Below, piece after piece: positions 56,901-64,000 of a DNA stretch of 64,000 nucleotides. Below the pieces are notes generated by a model. It saw only the letters and a list, made by a program, of their open reading frames with translations. It was not told where the DNA came from and did no database searches. Origin of the DNA: Alviniconcha marisindica (lineage: Eukaryota; Mollusca; Gastropoda; Provannidae); NCBI GenBank assembly GCA_018857735.1, contig JABMCL010003827.1, positions 152,156 through 216,155 on the forward strand. Direction: 5' to 3'. Both the position numbers and the translations under genes were made by a program. Within the stretch, counting starts at the first letter, position 1, and every line of letters begins with the position of its first letter.

Positions 56901-58804
56901 TCAATACTTGAAGACTACGTGCCCCTGTTAAGAAACTACAAGCTCTGACAACACACCTCCTGGGATTTTTGCTTGACAGAGTAGTTAGAATCTTTGAATT
57001 GGCCTCCTTTCAAATCTGAATGCACGAAGGCCACTCTCCACTTTTAATAAATTTCACCATGAATTGGGCAGTTCAGGCAGGGTTGTTAACTCCCTTGGCT
57101 TTTGCCCGGCACAGCTTAGTCCCTTGGCTGTTTTTACATCCGGTGCGTACTTTCTTCATAATGGAAGGTGGTGACAGTGAATTTGCGAATTCTACACTGC
57201 CAACTTTAAAGGCATTTTTGGAGGCCCATAGTCAGAATATGTCAGGCAACAAGCAATAACTTGTTGCTCATGCTATAGGATGCCCCAAAACCACGAAATC
57301 ACGATCTTCTGGTCAGCCAAAAAACAATGCAGACACTTTTTTCCACCCTCCATCCCCTTTCCCCGGTAATTTTTGCAACTGCAACAGTGGTGGCATTTGT
57401 ACTGCTTTGCAATTCTAGGTTCAACTTCCACTGTTATACACAGCGTGAACCAATGCCTACTCAGAAATCGGCATGGAAGTGACGCTGCGACCTCTCGCGA
57501 CTTCTTGCAGAAAGATTACAAAGGGCATTCACTCATGCAAACCAGCTTCACTGAATTACCCAATAGACATGAAACACAGGCCAACCAGTGTTCTTCTTCT
57601 TCTGTATGGTGTCCAACTTCAACATTATGAAGACTCTGGCACTTTTACTGTTTTAGTGCATGCTGGGTTATTTCAGTGTTTCCATAATTCATTGAACTCT
57701 GACATGGACTACAAGACATAATTTACTGATTTAACATGCGTATGTGATATTTTGTGCATACATGTATGTGAATACAGTAATGCTAATAGTACTAATACAC
57801 ATGTGGGACCTTGGTTTATAGTCTCATCTGAAGGACTTTTGCAGAGTCTGCACAGAATCTGACTGTAGAAATCTCAGGGTGGGTGCAAAGCCTAGCACAT
57901 AATGGTCAACCATCCATTTGGTGACAATGCTCAATCATGCTTAACTTTGGCTTCCGAGAGTGAGTGCTCTTGCTCTGTGCCACTGACTCTCCAAAGCACA
58001 GAAGCAGGTTTGATCCCCGACAGGAGTGGCATGAGAATTTTCTTCAGCTGTGCTGACTCTTCTTCAACCCCTCAGTTAGTGTTAGTGTTACCACAACAGC
58101 ATGTATTGTAAAACTAAAGACCCTGGTCACTCTGCCAGAAGCGTTTCTTGAACTTGAAGGTTGCAGCCAAATGTGCATCCATTTTCTGAGTGTAATTTAA
58201 ACTTATACATACATATTATGAAAAAAGAAGAAGATCTAAACACTGTTGACAGGTGTCTAGATATTGTGGAAGTCTGGAACAACTTCCCAATGTCCCAGCG
58301 AAAAGTAGCAAAAACTACTCCGTCGCATCATCGAACTGTTCAAATCCCGGTAATCTTCACTCATCTAAAGTCAGTTGGACTTTCTTTGCACCCTCCCTCC
58401 CTCCCTCCACAACAGTGACAGAACCTTCAAATGGCAAAGGCGGAGACGTAGTAAGTTCATAGTTCAGGAGCTGTGTGAGAGTCGAGGTGGCCGTCCTGAG
58501 CTGTCCGTCCTAACGAGCCTTCTGGTTTCCGTGGACGTAAAGAATTATTGAACCGTGCTTCGGCATTGGTCACAACTTGTCCCTAATATGTCAACTGACA
58601 TCTGAGGACATTAAGCAACACTACCTACCTACCTACCTTAGTAAGTTACTAGACCAAAAAGAACAGAAGAGGATTAATACATTGACACAGCCTACACTGC
58701 TGCAGTAAATTTTAAGACAATCAGTATCATGAAAGTAAGTTGTGAAGCTGTAATTTACCGAGCTTGAACTGACGCAGAAGCTCAGTTCTGACATCCTTCT
58801 TCAT
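34378..58804 (-). CDS. TAF2: TAF2, TFIID subunit 2 (whole gene, 24 coding exons)
   Basis: TAF2 (TAFII150) is a subunit of the general transcription factor TFIID that contacts core-promoter initiator DNA in the nucleus. I placed 24 exons, listed individually. All have GT-AG introns and their phases join without a break to 3900 nt, 1299 residues plus stop, against about 1199 in human. Residues about 20-450 form the M1-aminopeptidase-like region. The zinc motif HEXXH is replaced by RLVAE in exon 10, so it is catalytically dead, as in all TAF2. Residues about 620-1000 form the helical-repeat region and 1166-1299 the Lys/His-rich tail. The first ATG (58804) was chosen because exon 2 follows in phase. 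Many introns carry tandem arrays, five of them copying exon edges. Confidence 0.96.
34888..34975. repeat. (GT)n microsatellite in TAF2 intron 23
   Basis: GT units passing into gcatgcatgc. Confidence 0.9.
35243..35455. repeat. Purine-rich tract in TAF2 intron 23
   Basis: About 210 bases of A/G-rich AAAGA, AAAAGG and similar units containing diverged repeats of gacaaaaggaccaaacagac. On the transcript strand it is a long polypyrimidine tract. Confidence 0.8.
35468..35645 (-). CDS. TAF2: TAF2 exon 23
   Basis: Residues 1107-1165, between CTGCAG and CTG/GTGAGT. Pro-rich, then [19 protein letters not shown]. No clear match to vertebrate TAF2, as expected for the variable C-terminal linker. Supported by splice sites and phase. 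Confidence 0.82.
35940..36195. repeat. CT/CA compound tract in TAF2 intron 22
   Basis: Alternating CT and CA blocks with short interruptions. Confidence 0.9.
36240..36527 (-). CDS. TAF2: TAF2 exon 22
   Basis: Residues 1011-1106, between GGTCGCAG and CTG/GTGAGT. Acidic linker with [15 protein letters not shown], then KRKLDFD. The SEVEIKQE stretch fits a SUMO-site pattern (V-x-I-K-Q-E), seen only as a motif. The 5' edge of this exon is copied about six times in the intron upstream. Confidence 0.87.
36531..37245. repeat. Array copying the exon 22 5' edge, about six units of about 116 bp
   Basis: Each unit repeats, on the minus strand, the acceptor (TCTCTGGTC(A/G)CAG) and the first bases of exon 22 (CCCCTGGAA... 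then CTCCA(T/C)CACT(T/C)TGAT). The copies at about 36640, 36760, 36880, 36990 and 37105 lack seven exon bases and read into a stop. The farthest, near 37215, keeps exon-like sequence (CTGGAAGTAAGTGATCCCTC). Confidence 0.85.
37290..37985. repeat. About 87-bp minisatellite, eight copies, TAF2 intron 21
   Basis: Unit contains agcagagggctcctcaacta, acgtgacatgatgtacagta and gagacagaaagacaggaaag. No exon similarity found. Confidence 0.92.
38250..38348 (-). CDS. TAF2: TAF2 exon 21
   Basis: Residues 978-1010, between GTTGCAG and [24 protein letters not shown] matches the conserved end of the helical region. A Thr-rich stretch follows. Confidence 0.93.
38369..38416 (-). mobile_element. (TTAC)n-tailed repeat fragment
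   Basis: Read on +: gctggtgttttgagcccagt, caaccacatacagttatatc. Diverged copy, 20 bases upstream of TAF2 exon 21. Confidence 0.55.
39167..39266 (-). CDS. TAF2: TAF2 exon 20
   Basis: Residues 944-977. [20 protein letters not shown] then SCLPIPE, matching the conserved RLRCGAVDLYFTLFG region. Two acceptors six bases apart (GGCAG at 39267 and CTGCAG at 39261) both keep frame, so inclusion of Cys-Ser may vary. Confidence 0.94.
39649..39706 (-). mobile_element. (TTAC)n-tailed repeat, good copy
   Basis: Read on +: tgtaagtaacttggtgtttt, acgccctgtcaaccattaca, gttatatcagggc. Confidence 0.65.
39740..40614. repeat. Array copying the exon 19 3' edge, about 12 units of 77 bp
   Basis: Every unit contains, on the minus strand, CTGTGGAAGATGATGAA followed by GTCAGTC. 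These are the last 17 bases of exon 19 and its donor; some units lack GAT. The rest of the unit (cagtagcaagtgaaagcgaa and acagaaaacaaagatcaacc, read on +) is intronic. The array abuts exon 19 and fills most of intron 19. Confidence 0.92.
40615..40725 (-). CDS. TAF2: TAF2 exon 19
   Basis: Residues 907-943, between TTTTCAG and [26 protein letters not shown] and [15 protein letters not shown] (the last codon shared with exon 20) match the family closely. Confidence 0.95.
41130..41151. repeat. C homopolymer
   Basis: About 21 C in TAF2 intron 18. Confidence 0.85.
41449..41518 (-). CDS. TAF2: TAF2 exon 18
   Basis: Residues 884-906, between TTTCAG and ATCAG/GTAGGA. Encodes [20 protein letters not shown], equivalent to the ELQWLLNMIQNDP helix. 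Confidence 0.93.
41768..42060. repeat. GT/GCAT-rich tract in TAF2 intron 17
   Basis: Diverged GT with a duplicated block containing gtgtgcatggtctgcatgtg. Confidence 0.85.
42077..42333 (-). CDS. TAF2: TAF2 exon 17
   Basis: Residues 798-883, between ATGACAG and [29 protein letters not shown] and [14 protein letters not shown] are strongly conserved helical-repeat segments. Confidence 0.96.
42890..43089 (-). CDS. TAF2: TAF2 exon 16
   Basis: Residues 732-797, between CTGTTGCAG and [30 protein letters not shown] is nearly identical to vertebrate TAF2. The acceptor and first bases are copied about 12 times upstream. Confidence 0.96.
43090..44110. repeat. Array copying the exon 16 5' edge, about 13 units of 79 bp
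   Basis: On the minus strand each unit reads TGTGTTCTGTTGTAG, then TCCACGGTGTTGTCTACAGC, then CCATCTGCATGATGTTCACC. This is a diverged copy of the exon 16 acceptor and its first 40 or so bases. Most central units are identical to one another (recent expansion). The end units at 43100 and 44040 are closer to the exon. In most units the acceptor CAG has become TAG, still usable in principle. Confidence 0.93.
44111..44416. other. Remainder of TAF2 intron 15
   Basis: Short GT and G-runs (44183-44212) and an A-rich stretch (44340-44395), a pyrimidine tract on the transcript strand. Nothing else seen. Confidence 0.5.
44417..44752 (-). CDS. TAF2: TAF2 exon 15
   Basis: Residues 620-731, between CCTCAG and [29 protein letters not shown] and [20 protein letters not shown], the most conserved part of the helical region, plus the WQGPPAM motif. 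Confidence 0.97.
44790..45003. repeat. GA-rich tract in TAF2 intron 14
   Basis: About 200 bases of GAGA and AAAGAG units ending in CA repeats. Confidence 0.9.
45169..45496 (-). CDS. TAF2: TAF2 exon 14
   Basis: Residues 510-619, between TTGTCAG and [41 protein letters not shown] and [19 protein letters not shown] are almost unchanged from vertebrates. Contains a basic KSRRNKKKK run. Confidence 0.97.
45560..46510. other. TAF2 intron 13
   Basis: Non-repetitive. A stretch near 46000-46060 (gattcaaacccatgac) could be a decayed tRNA-like or SINE box B. No other exon seen. Confidence 0.4.
46511..46686 (-). CDS. TAF2: TAF2 exon 13
   Basis: Residues 452-509, between CTTGAAG (a less usual AAG acceptor) and [29 protein letters not shown] then [18 protein letters not shown] match the family. 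Its 5' half is present in four more copies upstream. Confidence 0.95.
46687..47190. repeat. Four decaying copies of the exon 13 5' half, about 125-bp period
   Basis: Copies begin (minus strand) at about 46812, 46936, 47057 and 47186. The nearest keeps a TCTAAG acceptor and 31 open codons ([20 protein letters not shown]...ISTSF) and stays in frame into exon 13 itself. The second has lost frame, the third is rearranged, and the fourth again reads [17 protein letters not shown] after a TTGTAAG acceptor. Confidence 0.9.
47470..47667 (-). CDS. TAF2: TAF2 exon 12
   Basis: Residues 386-451, between GTGCAG and [25 protein letters not shown] and [16 protein letters not shown] align with the family. 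Confidence 0.94.
47695..48160. repeat. About 100-bp minisatellite with C-runs, five copies, TAF2 intron 11
   Basis: Unit contains gatgtcacaatggtagacca, gactgagccagtcctctcta and cagaaagatggactgatcag plus a C-run of variable length. Confidence 0.9.
48571..48670 (-). CDS. TAF2: TAF2 exon 11
   Basis: Residues 352-385, between ATTGCAG and [29 protein letters not shown] and NNEYRYMI match the WVLKGISGYIYGLWMKKTFG region. Confidence 0.95.
49191..49304 (-). CDS. TAF2: TAF2 exon 10
   Basis: Residues 314-351, between ATTCCAG and [24 protein letters not shown] and [14 protein letters not shown]. This covers the position of the M1 zinc motif; HELAH-type residues are replaced by RLVAE, so no metal site. 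Confidence 0.96.
49625..49965. repeat. 33-bp minisatellite, ten copies, TAF2 intron 9
   Basis: Unit gctacaagaagtaggacaaa then ctcaatggggaag. Confidence 0.95.
50159..50277 (-). CDS. TAF2: TAF2 exon 9
   Basis: Residues 275-313, between ATTCCAG and [31 protein letters not shown] then [18 protein letters not shown]. The GAMEN motif of active M1 peptidases is absent. Confidence 0.96.
50340..50390 (-). mobile_element. (TTAC)n-tailed repeat fragment
   Basis: Read on +: ttttttaacacccagtcaac then catgatgcttgtatcagggc. Diverged. Confidence 0.5.
50755..51544. repeat. Array copying the exon 8 3' edge and donor, eight to nine units of 93 bp
   Basis: On the minus strand each unit carries AGCTTTGTCTTGAAACACCA...TTTACACCAG then GTGAGTTCAGG, a copy of the last 39 bases of exon 8 (three bases shorter) and its donor. 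Every unit thus has an ideal CAG/GTGAGT donor. The unit nearest exon 8 (51450-51540) is the most exon-like. The other units read TAG within the copied exon frame. Confidence 0.93.
51545..51647 (-). CDS. TAF2: TAF2 exon 8
   Basis: Residues 240-274, between TGTGCAG and [31 protein letters not shown] and LKHTTSYLH match the family. Confidence 0.96.
51648..52109. other. TAF2 intron 7
   Basis: AT-rich, A-runs at 51930-52050, nothing else seen. Confidence 0.5.
52110..52304 (-). CDS. TAF2: TAF2 exon 7
   Basis: Residues 175-239, between GTTGCAG and [30 protein letters not shown] and [20 protein letters not shown], highly conserved in the N-terminal domain. Confidence 0.97.
52320..52822. repeat. 34-bp minisatellite, about 15 copies, TAF2 intron 6
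   Basis: Unit gtactgggttggaaagcatg then aagcacaccagaat, beginning about 15 bases from exon 7. The units are intronic only. It gives three overlapping minus-strand open frames ([30 protein letters not shown]) that are not genes. Confidence 0.95.
53180..53321 (-). CDS. TAF2: TAF2 exon 6
   Basis: Residues 128-174, between TATGCAG and [29 protein letters not shown] and [17 protein letters not shown] align with the family. Confidence 0.95.
53700..53925. repeat. Diverged short tandem repeats in TAF2 intron 5
   Basis: gtttgaacatcaactgatca with agcaatattagaac is present twice (53734 and 53768), then ggtggctgttgcaaca-type units. Confidence 0.7.
53934..54052 (-). CDS. TAF2: TAF2 exon 5
   Basis: Residues 88-127, between TTTTCAG and [31 protein letters not shown] then [11 protein letters not shown]. 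Confidence 0.94.
54080..54210. mobile_element. Dispersed repeat with ATTTTTGGGG core, copy 4 (diverged)
   Basis: Contains acatttttggggtaatctct, tttatcaagctgtaaaacaa and cttaaacaacagttaaatgg, as in the copies at 3455, 12120 and 22330. Confidence 0.55.
54592..54650 (-). mobile_element. (TTAC)n-tailed repeat, good copy
   Basis: Read on +: gagtaagtaactgggtgttt, tacgcccagtcagccagtgc, ggttatatcaaggcgag. Confidence 0.65.
54812..54902 (-). CDS. TAF2: TAF2 exon 4
   Basis: Residues 58-87, between GACCCAG and [30 protein letters not shown] then [10 protein letters not shown]. Confidence 0.94.
54960..55980. other. TAF2 intron 3
   Basis: Low-repeat AT-rich DNA with no other exon or dispersed family that I recognise. 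Confidence 0.5.
55986..56058 (-). CDS. TAF2: TAF2 exon 3
   Basis: Residues 34-57, between TTTCCAG and [34 protein letters not shown] split by this note matches the family start. The donor was fixed by the QC-M-IY junction with exon 4. Confidence 0.93.
56603..56655 (-). CDS. TAF2: TAF2 exon 2
   Basis: Residues 16-33, between TTTGCAG and [26 protein letters not shown] aligns with the HQVVCINNINFQRKSVV segment. Confidence 0.93.
56660..58755. other. TAF2 intron 1
   Basis: About 2.1 kb. No other exon seen. The composite dispersed element occupies 58460-58625 and is followed by four CTAC-type units (acctacctacctacc). Confidence 0.5.
58460..58625 (+). mobile_element. Composite dispersed element, good copy
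   Basis: Contains tcaggagctgtgtgagagtc, ccgtggacgtaaag, ttcggcattggtcacaactt and gacatctgaggacattaagc, then an ACCT tetranucleotide tail. Close match to 61020-61185. Confidence 0.75.
58759..58804 (-). CDS. TAF2: TAF2 exon 1 (start)
   Basis: ATG at 58804 gives [15 protein letters not shown] and a CTCG/GTAAAT donor in phase with exon 2. No other in-frame ATG is seen just upstream. A short upstream open frame (15 codons, starting MEAKTIVF at 58896) would lie in the leader if transcription starts farther up. Confidence 0.8.
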
Positions 58805-58884
58805 TGCTGCAGCAGCCGACGGCACAATGCAAAATGCACAGGTGTTGATTATGCGTGCATTAACCGCTCCGTGAAAACAATAGT

Positions 58885-58995
58885 TTTGGCTTCCATTTTG
58901 AAAAGGAAGCGGATATTCGCACAGCCACTGCGAATGATCCGTGGAGTCTTATCGGCATAGCGCCTGTGCGAATAGTGGTCCGTGGATTCTTATTG
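58885..58995. promoter_or_regulatory. TAF2 promoter-proximal region with a duplicated segment
   Basis: Two copies of a roughly 45-bp unit share tgcgaatagt or tgcgaatgat, ccgtgga(g/t)tcttat and ggca(c/t)agcg. No TATA box seen. On the minus strand AAAATGGAAGCC and TTCCTTTT lie near 58895-58915. Promoter role is inferred from position. Confidence 0.4.
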
Positions 58996-59019
58996 GCACA
59001 GCGGCTCTGCGAATAGTGC

Positions 59020-59115
59020 AGAGCTCAGGAGCTGTGTGAAAGTCGAGGTGGCCGTCCTGGGCTCCCGTCCCTAATAAACCTACGGTTTCTGTGGACGTAA
59101 AGCAACACTCAACCA
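59020..59115 (+). mobile_element. SINE-tail fragment
   Basis: Contains aggagctgtgtgaaagtcga and gtttctgtggacgtaaagca. Confidence 0.7.
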
Positions 59116-59580
59116 ACCAACTCCAAGTGGTTGGTGGTTTCCTTATTCGAGGAACAGCTGTGAAAATAGTGTCCTGTCGTCTGTTATTTGCAGGGCACTA
59201 TGCTTTGTTATTTCTTACTGGTTGCTGCTGTTCGGCATACAGTTTATTGCAATTAACCTACAAACTATTTGCACACAAAGGCTACAGCTTTCTTGCGCCT
59301 TCTGTCAATGTGACTCTCTACCATCCGATCTCACAGATAAATTATCACTGAGGTTCAGTCCGCTACTCCGTTCCGCCGCTTCAGCGGTCAAGTTAATGAA
59401 TACACGGGACCGACCGCCGAGTGATCTTGAAACTCAGTCAGTCGCGGATCGGCACTTGTCCATGCGGGTAGCTTTCTCAGTGCCGGCAGTAGGATTTTGG
59501 CAGTCGGCTTCAGCTCCCCAAGTGAAATGTGGGTGTTAATCAGTGCTTCCCGGGCGTTTTAGTTCCGGCGGCATGTCACA
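59116..59580. other. Intergenic, no gene seen
   Basis: Non-repetitive. Open frames show no recognisable domain. Confidence 0.4.
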
Positions 59581-59639
59581 ATCGCTGAGACTGACTCAGT
59601 CAGAGAGAGACTGAGAGAGAGAGAGAGGGAGATGTCGCG

Positions 59640-60515
<876 letters not shown>

Positions 60516-60821
60516 TTGCATGCGACTGGACTGATGAGCGGCGGCGAATTGTCACTGAGTGGATCGAATGAGTGTGATTGTGTTGCACAGGCAAGAGACT
60601 GAGAATGAGAGAGAAGACACGAGAGAAAGACTGACGGTGAAGCCGACAAGCCGAGAGGGACGACTGAGACAGGAATAGAGTTTCGGCGTGCCAGAAGACA
60701 GCTTTCGCGTTGGTTTGAATGAATCAGTGGAAAGCGGCATACGCGCAACACGGCCACTGCAACCAAACAACACAAGTTAAGTTAATAACTGGCCTGATTT
60801 TAATGTCCGGCTTGGGCTTCA

Positions 60822-60918
60822 CTGAGAGCTCAGGAGCCGTGTGTAAAAGTCACTATCGAGGTGGCCTAAGGTCCTGGGCACCCACGTCCCTAATAAAACC
60901 TTATGGTTTCTGTGGACA
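60822..60918 (+). mobile_element. SINE-tail fragment with small insertion
   Basis: gagctcaggagccgtgtgta then cgaggtggcc, ccctaataaaaccttatggt and ttctgtggac. Confidence 0.65.
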
Positions 60919-61017
60919 CGATAAGTAGTTACGATAAGTAGTTACGGTGGATAATCAAAACGCGCTATAAAAAGCTATAAAAAGCTATAAAAAGCGACAG
61001 TCATTCATTTAGAATCA

Positions 61018-61190
61018 CATGGTTCAGGAGCTGTGTGAGAGTCGAGGTGGACGTCCTGGACTGTCCGTCCTAACGAGCCTTCTGGTTTCCGTGGACGTAA
61101 AGATTTATTGCACCGTGCCGCTTCGGCATTGGTCACAACTTGTCCCTAATATGTCAACTGACATCTGAGGACATAAAGCATCACTTCATC
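61018..61190 (+). mobile_element. Composite dispersed element, good copy
   Basis: Nearly identical to 58460-58625, including the ttctggtttccgtggacgta phrase. Ends in acatctgaggacataaagca. Confidence 0.75.
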
Positions 61191-62110
61191 ATCATTTAGA
61201 ATCACTGATGCGACAAACTGAAGCGCGGCAGTGAGTCTGCTCCAGAGCGGAGACTGAACAGCTGGAGCCGCTATACAAGCGGCGACCATCATCATCACCA
61301 TCCGTAACCACCCGCGGCTACAACAATCATGAAGGTGGCTACACTGAGAGGAGGGACTGAACATGAGTCATCACCGACCACGCCAACACTAGCAGCCACA
61401 AGACTGGCAGCAGAGGCGGCCGTAGCAGCAGCACCAAGTCCACGACTACTGTCGTGACCTCCACCACCACCACCACCACCACCGACAACAACACCAGAAG
61501 CAACAACAGGGCCTGCAATGACTGAAGCGGAGGCTGGGCGATTACAAGCGGCCAGGCCAGTCCCTCTTCCGTCACCACCGAGAGATTTCGGCTTCAGCCC
61601 CGTCGTCTCGATCCGTCCAGTCGGCTGGAAGCATATCGCACCACCGTCACATGCAGCTGCAGCGTCATTGCATTTCGGGTTCACGCCTCGGGTCCAAGAC
61701 TACACGAACACTGCCAGTGCTACACACAGTGAACAGACTGACAAACAACACAGCGACCCATCGTGCAGCTGACAGGCGATCAGGGTCCAGCACGTGCAAG
61801 CAGTCTAGCAATCGGAGACTCGCCAAGCGACCTCGGCCCCCCCCCCCCCCCCCCCCCCTCGCCGGAGTTGACCGGTAGGCCTAGTTGAGGCAGAAACTAA
61901 CACGTGCGGCACGGTCACATTCAGCGAAGCCCGAGAGGAAGTTGTTGTAGTGACTGGGGACACCTGTTCACCTGAGGATTCGGGTTCAACCCCTGTGGAA
62001 GGAGATATGAACATGAACTTTGACTATGCCGTCGGTAACATTGACTATGCTTTCATTCGGGGGTGCCGTCGGTATAACCACACGGACAGTGACTGAGACG
62101 CTTGAGGACG
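61191..62110. other. Intergenic, GC-richer
   Basis: CAC trinucleotides at 61461-61484 and a C-run at 61838-61858. Open frames of 80-130 codons on both strands have no recognised domain or conserved splice pattern, so I do not call a gene. Confidence 0.4.
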
Positions 62111-62111
62111 C

Positions 62112-62212
62112 TGTGGACTGAACACTGTGGCAAGTGTGGAGACCAAGGCGACAGAGACAGAAGTGGACTGACACTGTGGCAAGTGTGGAGACCAAGGCGA
62201 CAGAGACAGAAG
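62112..62212. repeat. About 48-bp perfect tandem duplication
   Basis: Two units containing actgtggcaagtgtggagac then caaggcgacagagacagaag. Confidence 0.9.
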
Positions 62213-62594
62213 GTGAAACTGAAACAAGACCCAAATCTTTCTTCTCAAGAGGCCGGCTCGGAGGTGAGAACGCAGCTAATAGGAAAGAAACAATCGGTAA
62301 TCAGAATGTGGAATGTTTTACGCACGCCGTCCCACACATAAGCTCCATTCGTCTCGATTTGAACACGCTTAGGCTAGGCCTATGTCAGCGCCTTGCAGCG
62401 CTGTTTTCGCCGCGACAGTGTTTGTAGAATTACTCAATAATTATTGTCTGTCGCTGTAAACGTCTTCAGGTACAGTAAACAGCAATTTAAAAAAGGTAGC
62501 CATTTATTCTCATGGAAACGTGCATGTTTGGTTCGCGGTCCTCACTAGATGGCATGAGAATGTGTGCGACAGTACGTGCCGCGTGCGTGTGTGT

Positions 62595-62599
62595 GTATG

Positions 62600-62647
<48 letters not shown>

Positions 62648-62666
62648 CGTGCGTGTGTGTGTGTGC
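62595..62666. repeat. (GT)n microsatellite
   Basis: GT with small interruptions. Confidence 0.9.
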
Positions 62667-62924
62667 ACTGGCATAGTACGGAATGAACTAATACATGGAC
62701 ATGGCCAATGTTACAGTAGTGGACACTAATTAAATTCAAGTTTATTCCGTACACACGCACGCGCGCGCTCTCGTTCGTACGTACGGATTTTCATACCATC
62801 TGATGATCGCGAACTGACGGGGCTAAAAGTGGATATTGCTTCCAAATGCTTGATTTCTTTTGTTGTTTCATCCAGCCCCACCATATGTGCGCGCGCGCAC
62901 GCAGGCGCACGTGCGCGACACACC

Positions 62925-62939
62925 ACACACACACACACA

Positions 62940-62970
<31 letters not shown>

Positions 62971-63105
62971 CACACCCCAAAAACACACACACAACACCTC
63001 ACACAAGTCACACACACACACACACACACAAATCTTCAACGTCACAAAACACCACACACCACACACACACACACACACAACAACACACACACCACACACA
63101 CAGGG
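62925..63105. repeat. (CA)n compound tract
   Basis: CA with CACCACA and AAAA interruptions. A GT tract at 63155-63195 faces it and could pair with it. Confidence 0.9.
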
Positions 63106-63224
63106 TTGGGGCCAATTCCTTGCAGTGACTGTGATGTCAGGGGTGTGTTGGTGTTGTGTGTGTGTGTGTGTGTGTGGTGGTGTGTGTGTGTGCGTGTGAG
63201 TGAGGTGTGGTGTGAGTGAGGGGG

Positions 63225-63247
63225 TGGGGGGTGGGGGGGGGGGGGGT
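63225..63247. repeat. G-run tract
   Basis: Near-continuous G. Confidence 0.8.
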
Positions 63248-63249
63248 CT

Positions 63250-63705
63250 GTCTGTGTTGTGAATGTGAGCAAATGAGTGACCAAACGAAGAAGCGCACGG
63301 TGAGTGAAACTCAACGGTTTCAGTGTCACGAAGCCATACTTTTACCGCGCGCGCGAACTGTGAACCGACTGAGTCACGGAGTCAGTTTGCAACTCACTGA
63401 CACAAAATTGCAGACAACATGGTAGAGATTGTCAAGCCTAGCGTTTTTGGTTTGTAAAGTATCAGAAAAATGAAATATGCCCAAGTCGAAAATCGAGCAG
63501 TTTATCATTGAGGAGTGGGCCAATTAACTCTGTAGGCTGCTGGGCCGGACAAGCCGCCTATCACGGTGGCCTCACCAAATTCGCACTTTTCCTGACGTTG
63601 CTGCCTGTTGGAAACACGGAGAACAAATACTCCAGATGGAAGGTACGCACTGACGTAACTGCCCGGGAACTGAATATCCACATTTACCCCTGTCAGTTCT
63701 TTCAC
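63250..63705. other. Intergenic, possible unrecognised 5' exon
   Basis: An ATG at 63273 followed by eight codons (MSDQTKKRT) meets a strong donor CACG/GTGAGT. Too short to identify. I see no downstream exon in the window. Confidence 0.2.
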
Positions 63706-63734
63706 CAGTTGTGTGTGTGCGTGCGTGCGTGCGC

Positions 63735-63876
<142 letters not shown>

Positions 63877-64000
63877 AACATTCTGAACATGCTCTTTGTC
63901 TACAAGCCCTTCATTTGGAATGAAAGAAAGAGTAGTCTAGATGCATTTACAGTGTGTGTTGTGTGTGGTTTTTGTGTGGTTTTTGTTTGGGGTTGTGTTT

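Noticed and set aside
61295..61684. 129-codon minus-strand frame rich in Gly, Ala and Val
   Set aside because: Low complexity from CAC and GCA trinucleotides; overlapping frames on both strands; no family resemblance.

Overview
This is a 64-kb piece of animal nuclear DNA. It has long GT-AG introns, heavy microsatellites, tRNA-derived SINEs and two spliced genes. The repeat style and the protein sequences fit an invertebrate bilaterian. A marine mollusc, probably a gastropod, is my best guess, but that is inference and nothing here proves it.

Positions 1-19000 hold no gene I can support. They are filled with microsatellites (CT, GT/CA, GTGC, GA), G/C runs, short minisatellites and several interspersed families: a SINE with a tRNA-like head, an abundant fragment matching the SINE 3' end, a second family with a (TTAC)n tail, and a family with an ATTTTCGGGG core. 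Positions 19064-27694 (+) hold an EGF-CFC (Cripto/one-eyed-pinhead-like) gene. Three exons carry the EGF domain, the CFC domain and a GPI-type C-terminus. A fourth, upstream signal-peptide exon is inferred from phase. Its introns contain a 43-bp array, long GT/CA tracts, a roughly 52-bp array and a G-rich array. Positions 27700-33600 are intergenic, with three more minisatellites.

Positions 34378-58804 (-) hold an apparently complete TAF2 gene, the TFIID subunit related to M1 aminopeptidases. I could place 24 coding exons. Their phases join without a break to 3900 nt (1299 codons plus stop), and residues from exon 2 to exon 21 follow the known TAF2 sequence closely. Positions 58805-64000 are the TAF2 upstream region: SINE-tail copies, a duplicated promoter-proximal segment and long GT/GA tracts.

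The most unusual signal is in the TAF2 introns. Five tandem arrays are built from units that each include a copy of an exon edge with its splice site: the exon 8 donor, exon 13 acceptor, exon 16 acceptor, exon 19 donor and exon 22 acceptor. Each array abuts the exon it copies. One exon 13 copy keeps an open frame and an acceptor exactly 126 bp upstream, so its use would add 42 residues in frame. Similarly, a SINE body segment near 10200 has been amplified into a small satellite. The two genes have unrelated roles (Nodal co-reception and general transcription) and converge tail to tail; I see no sign that they work together.
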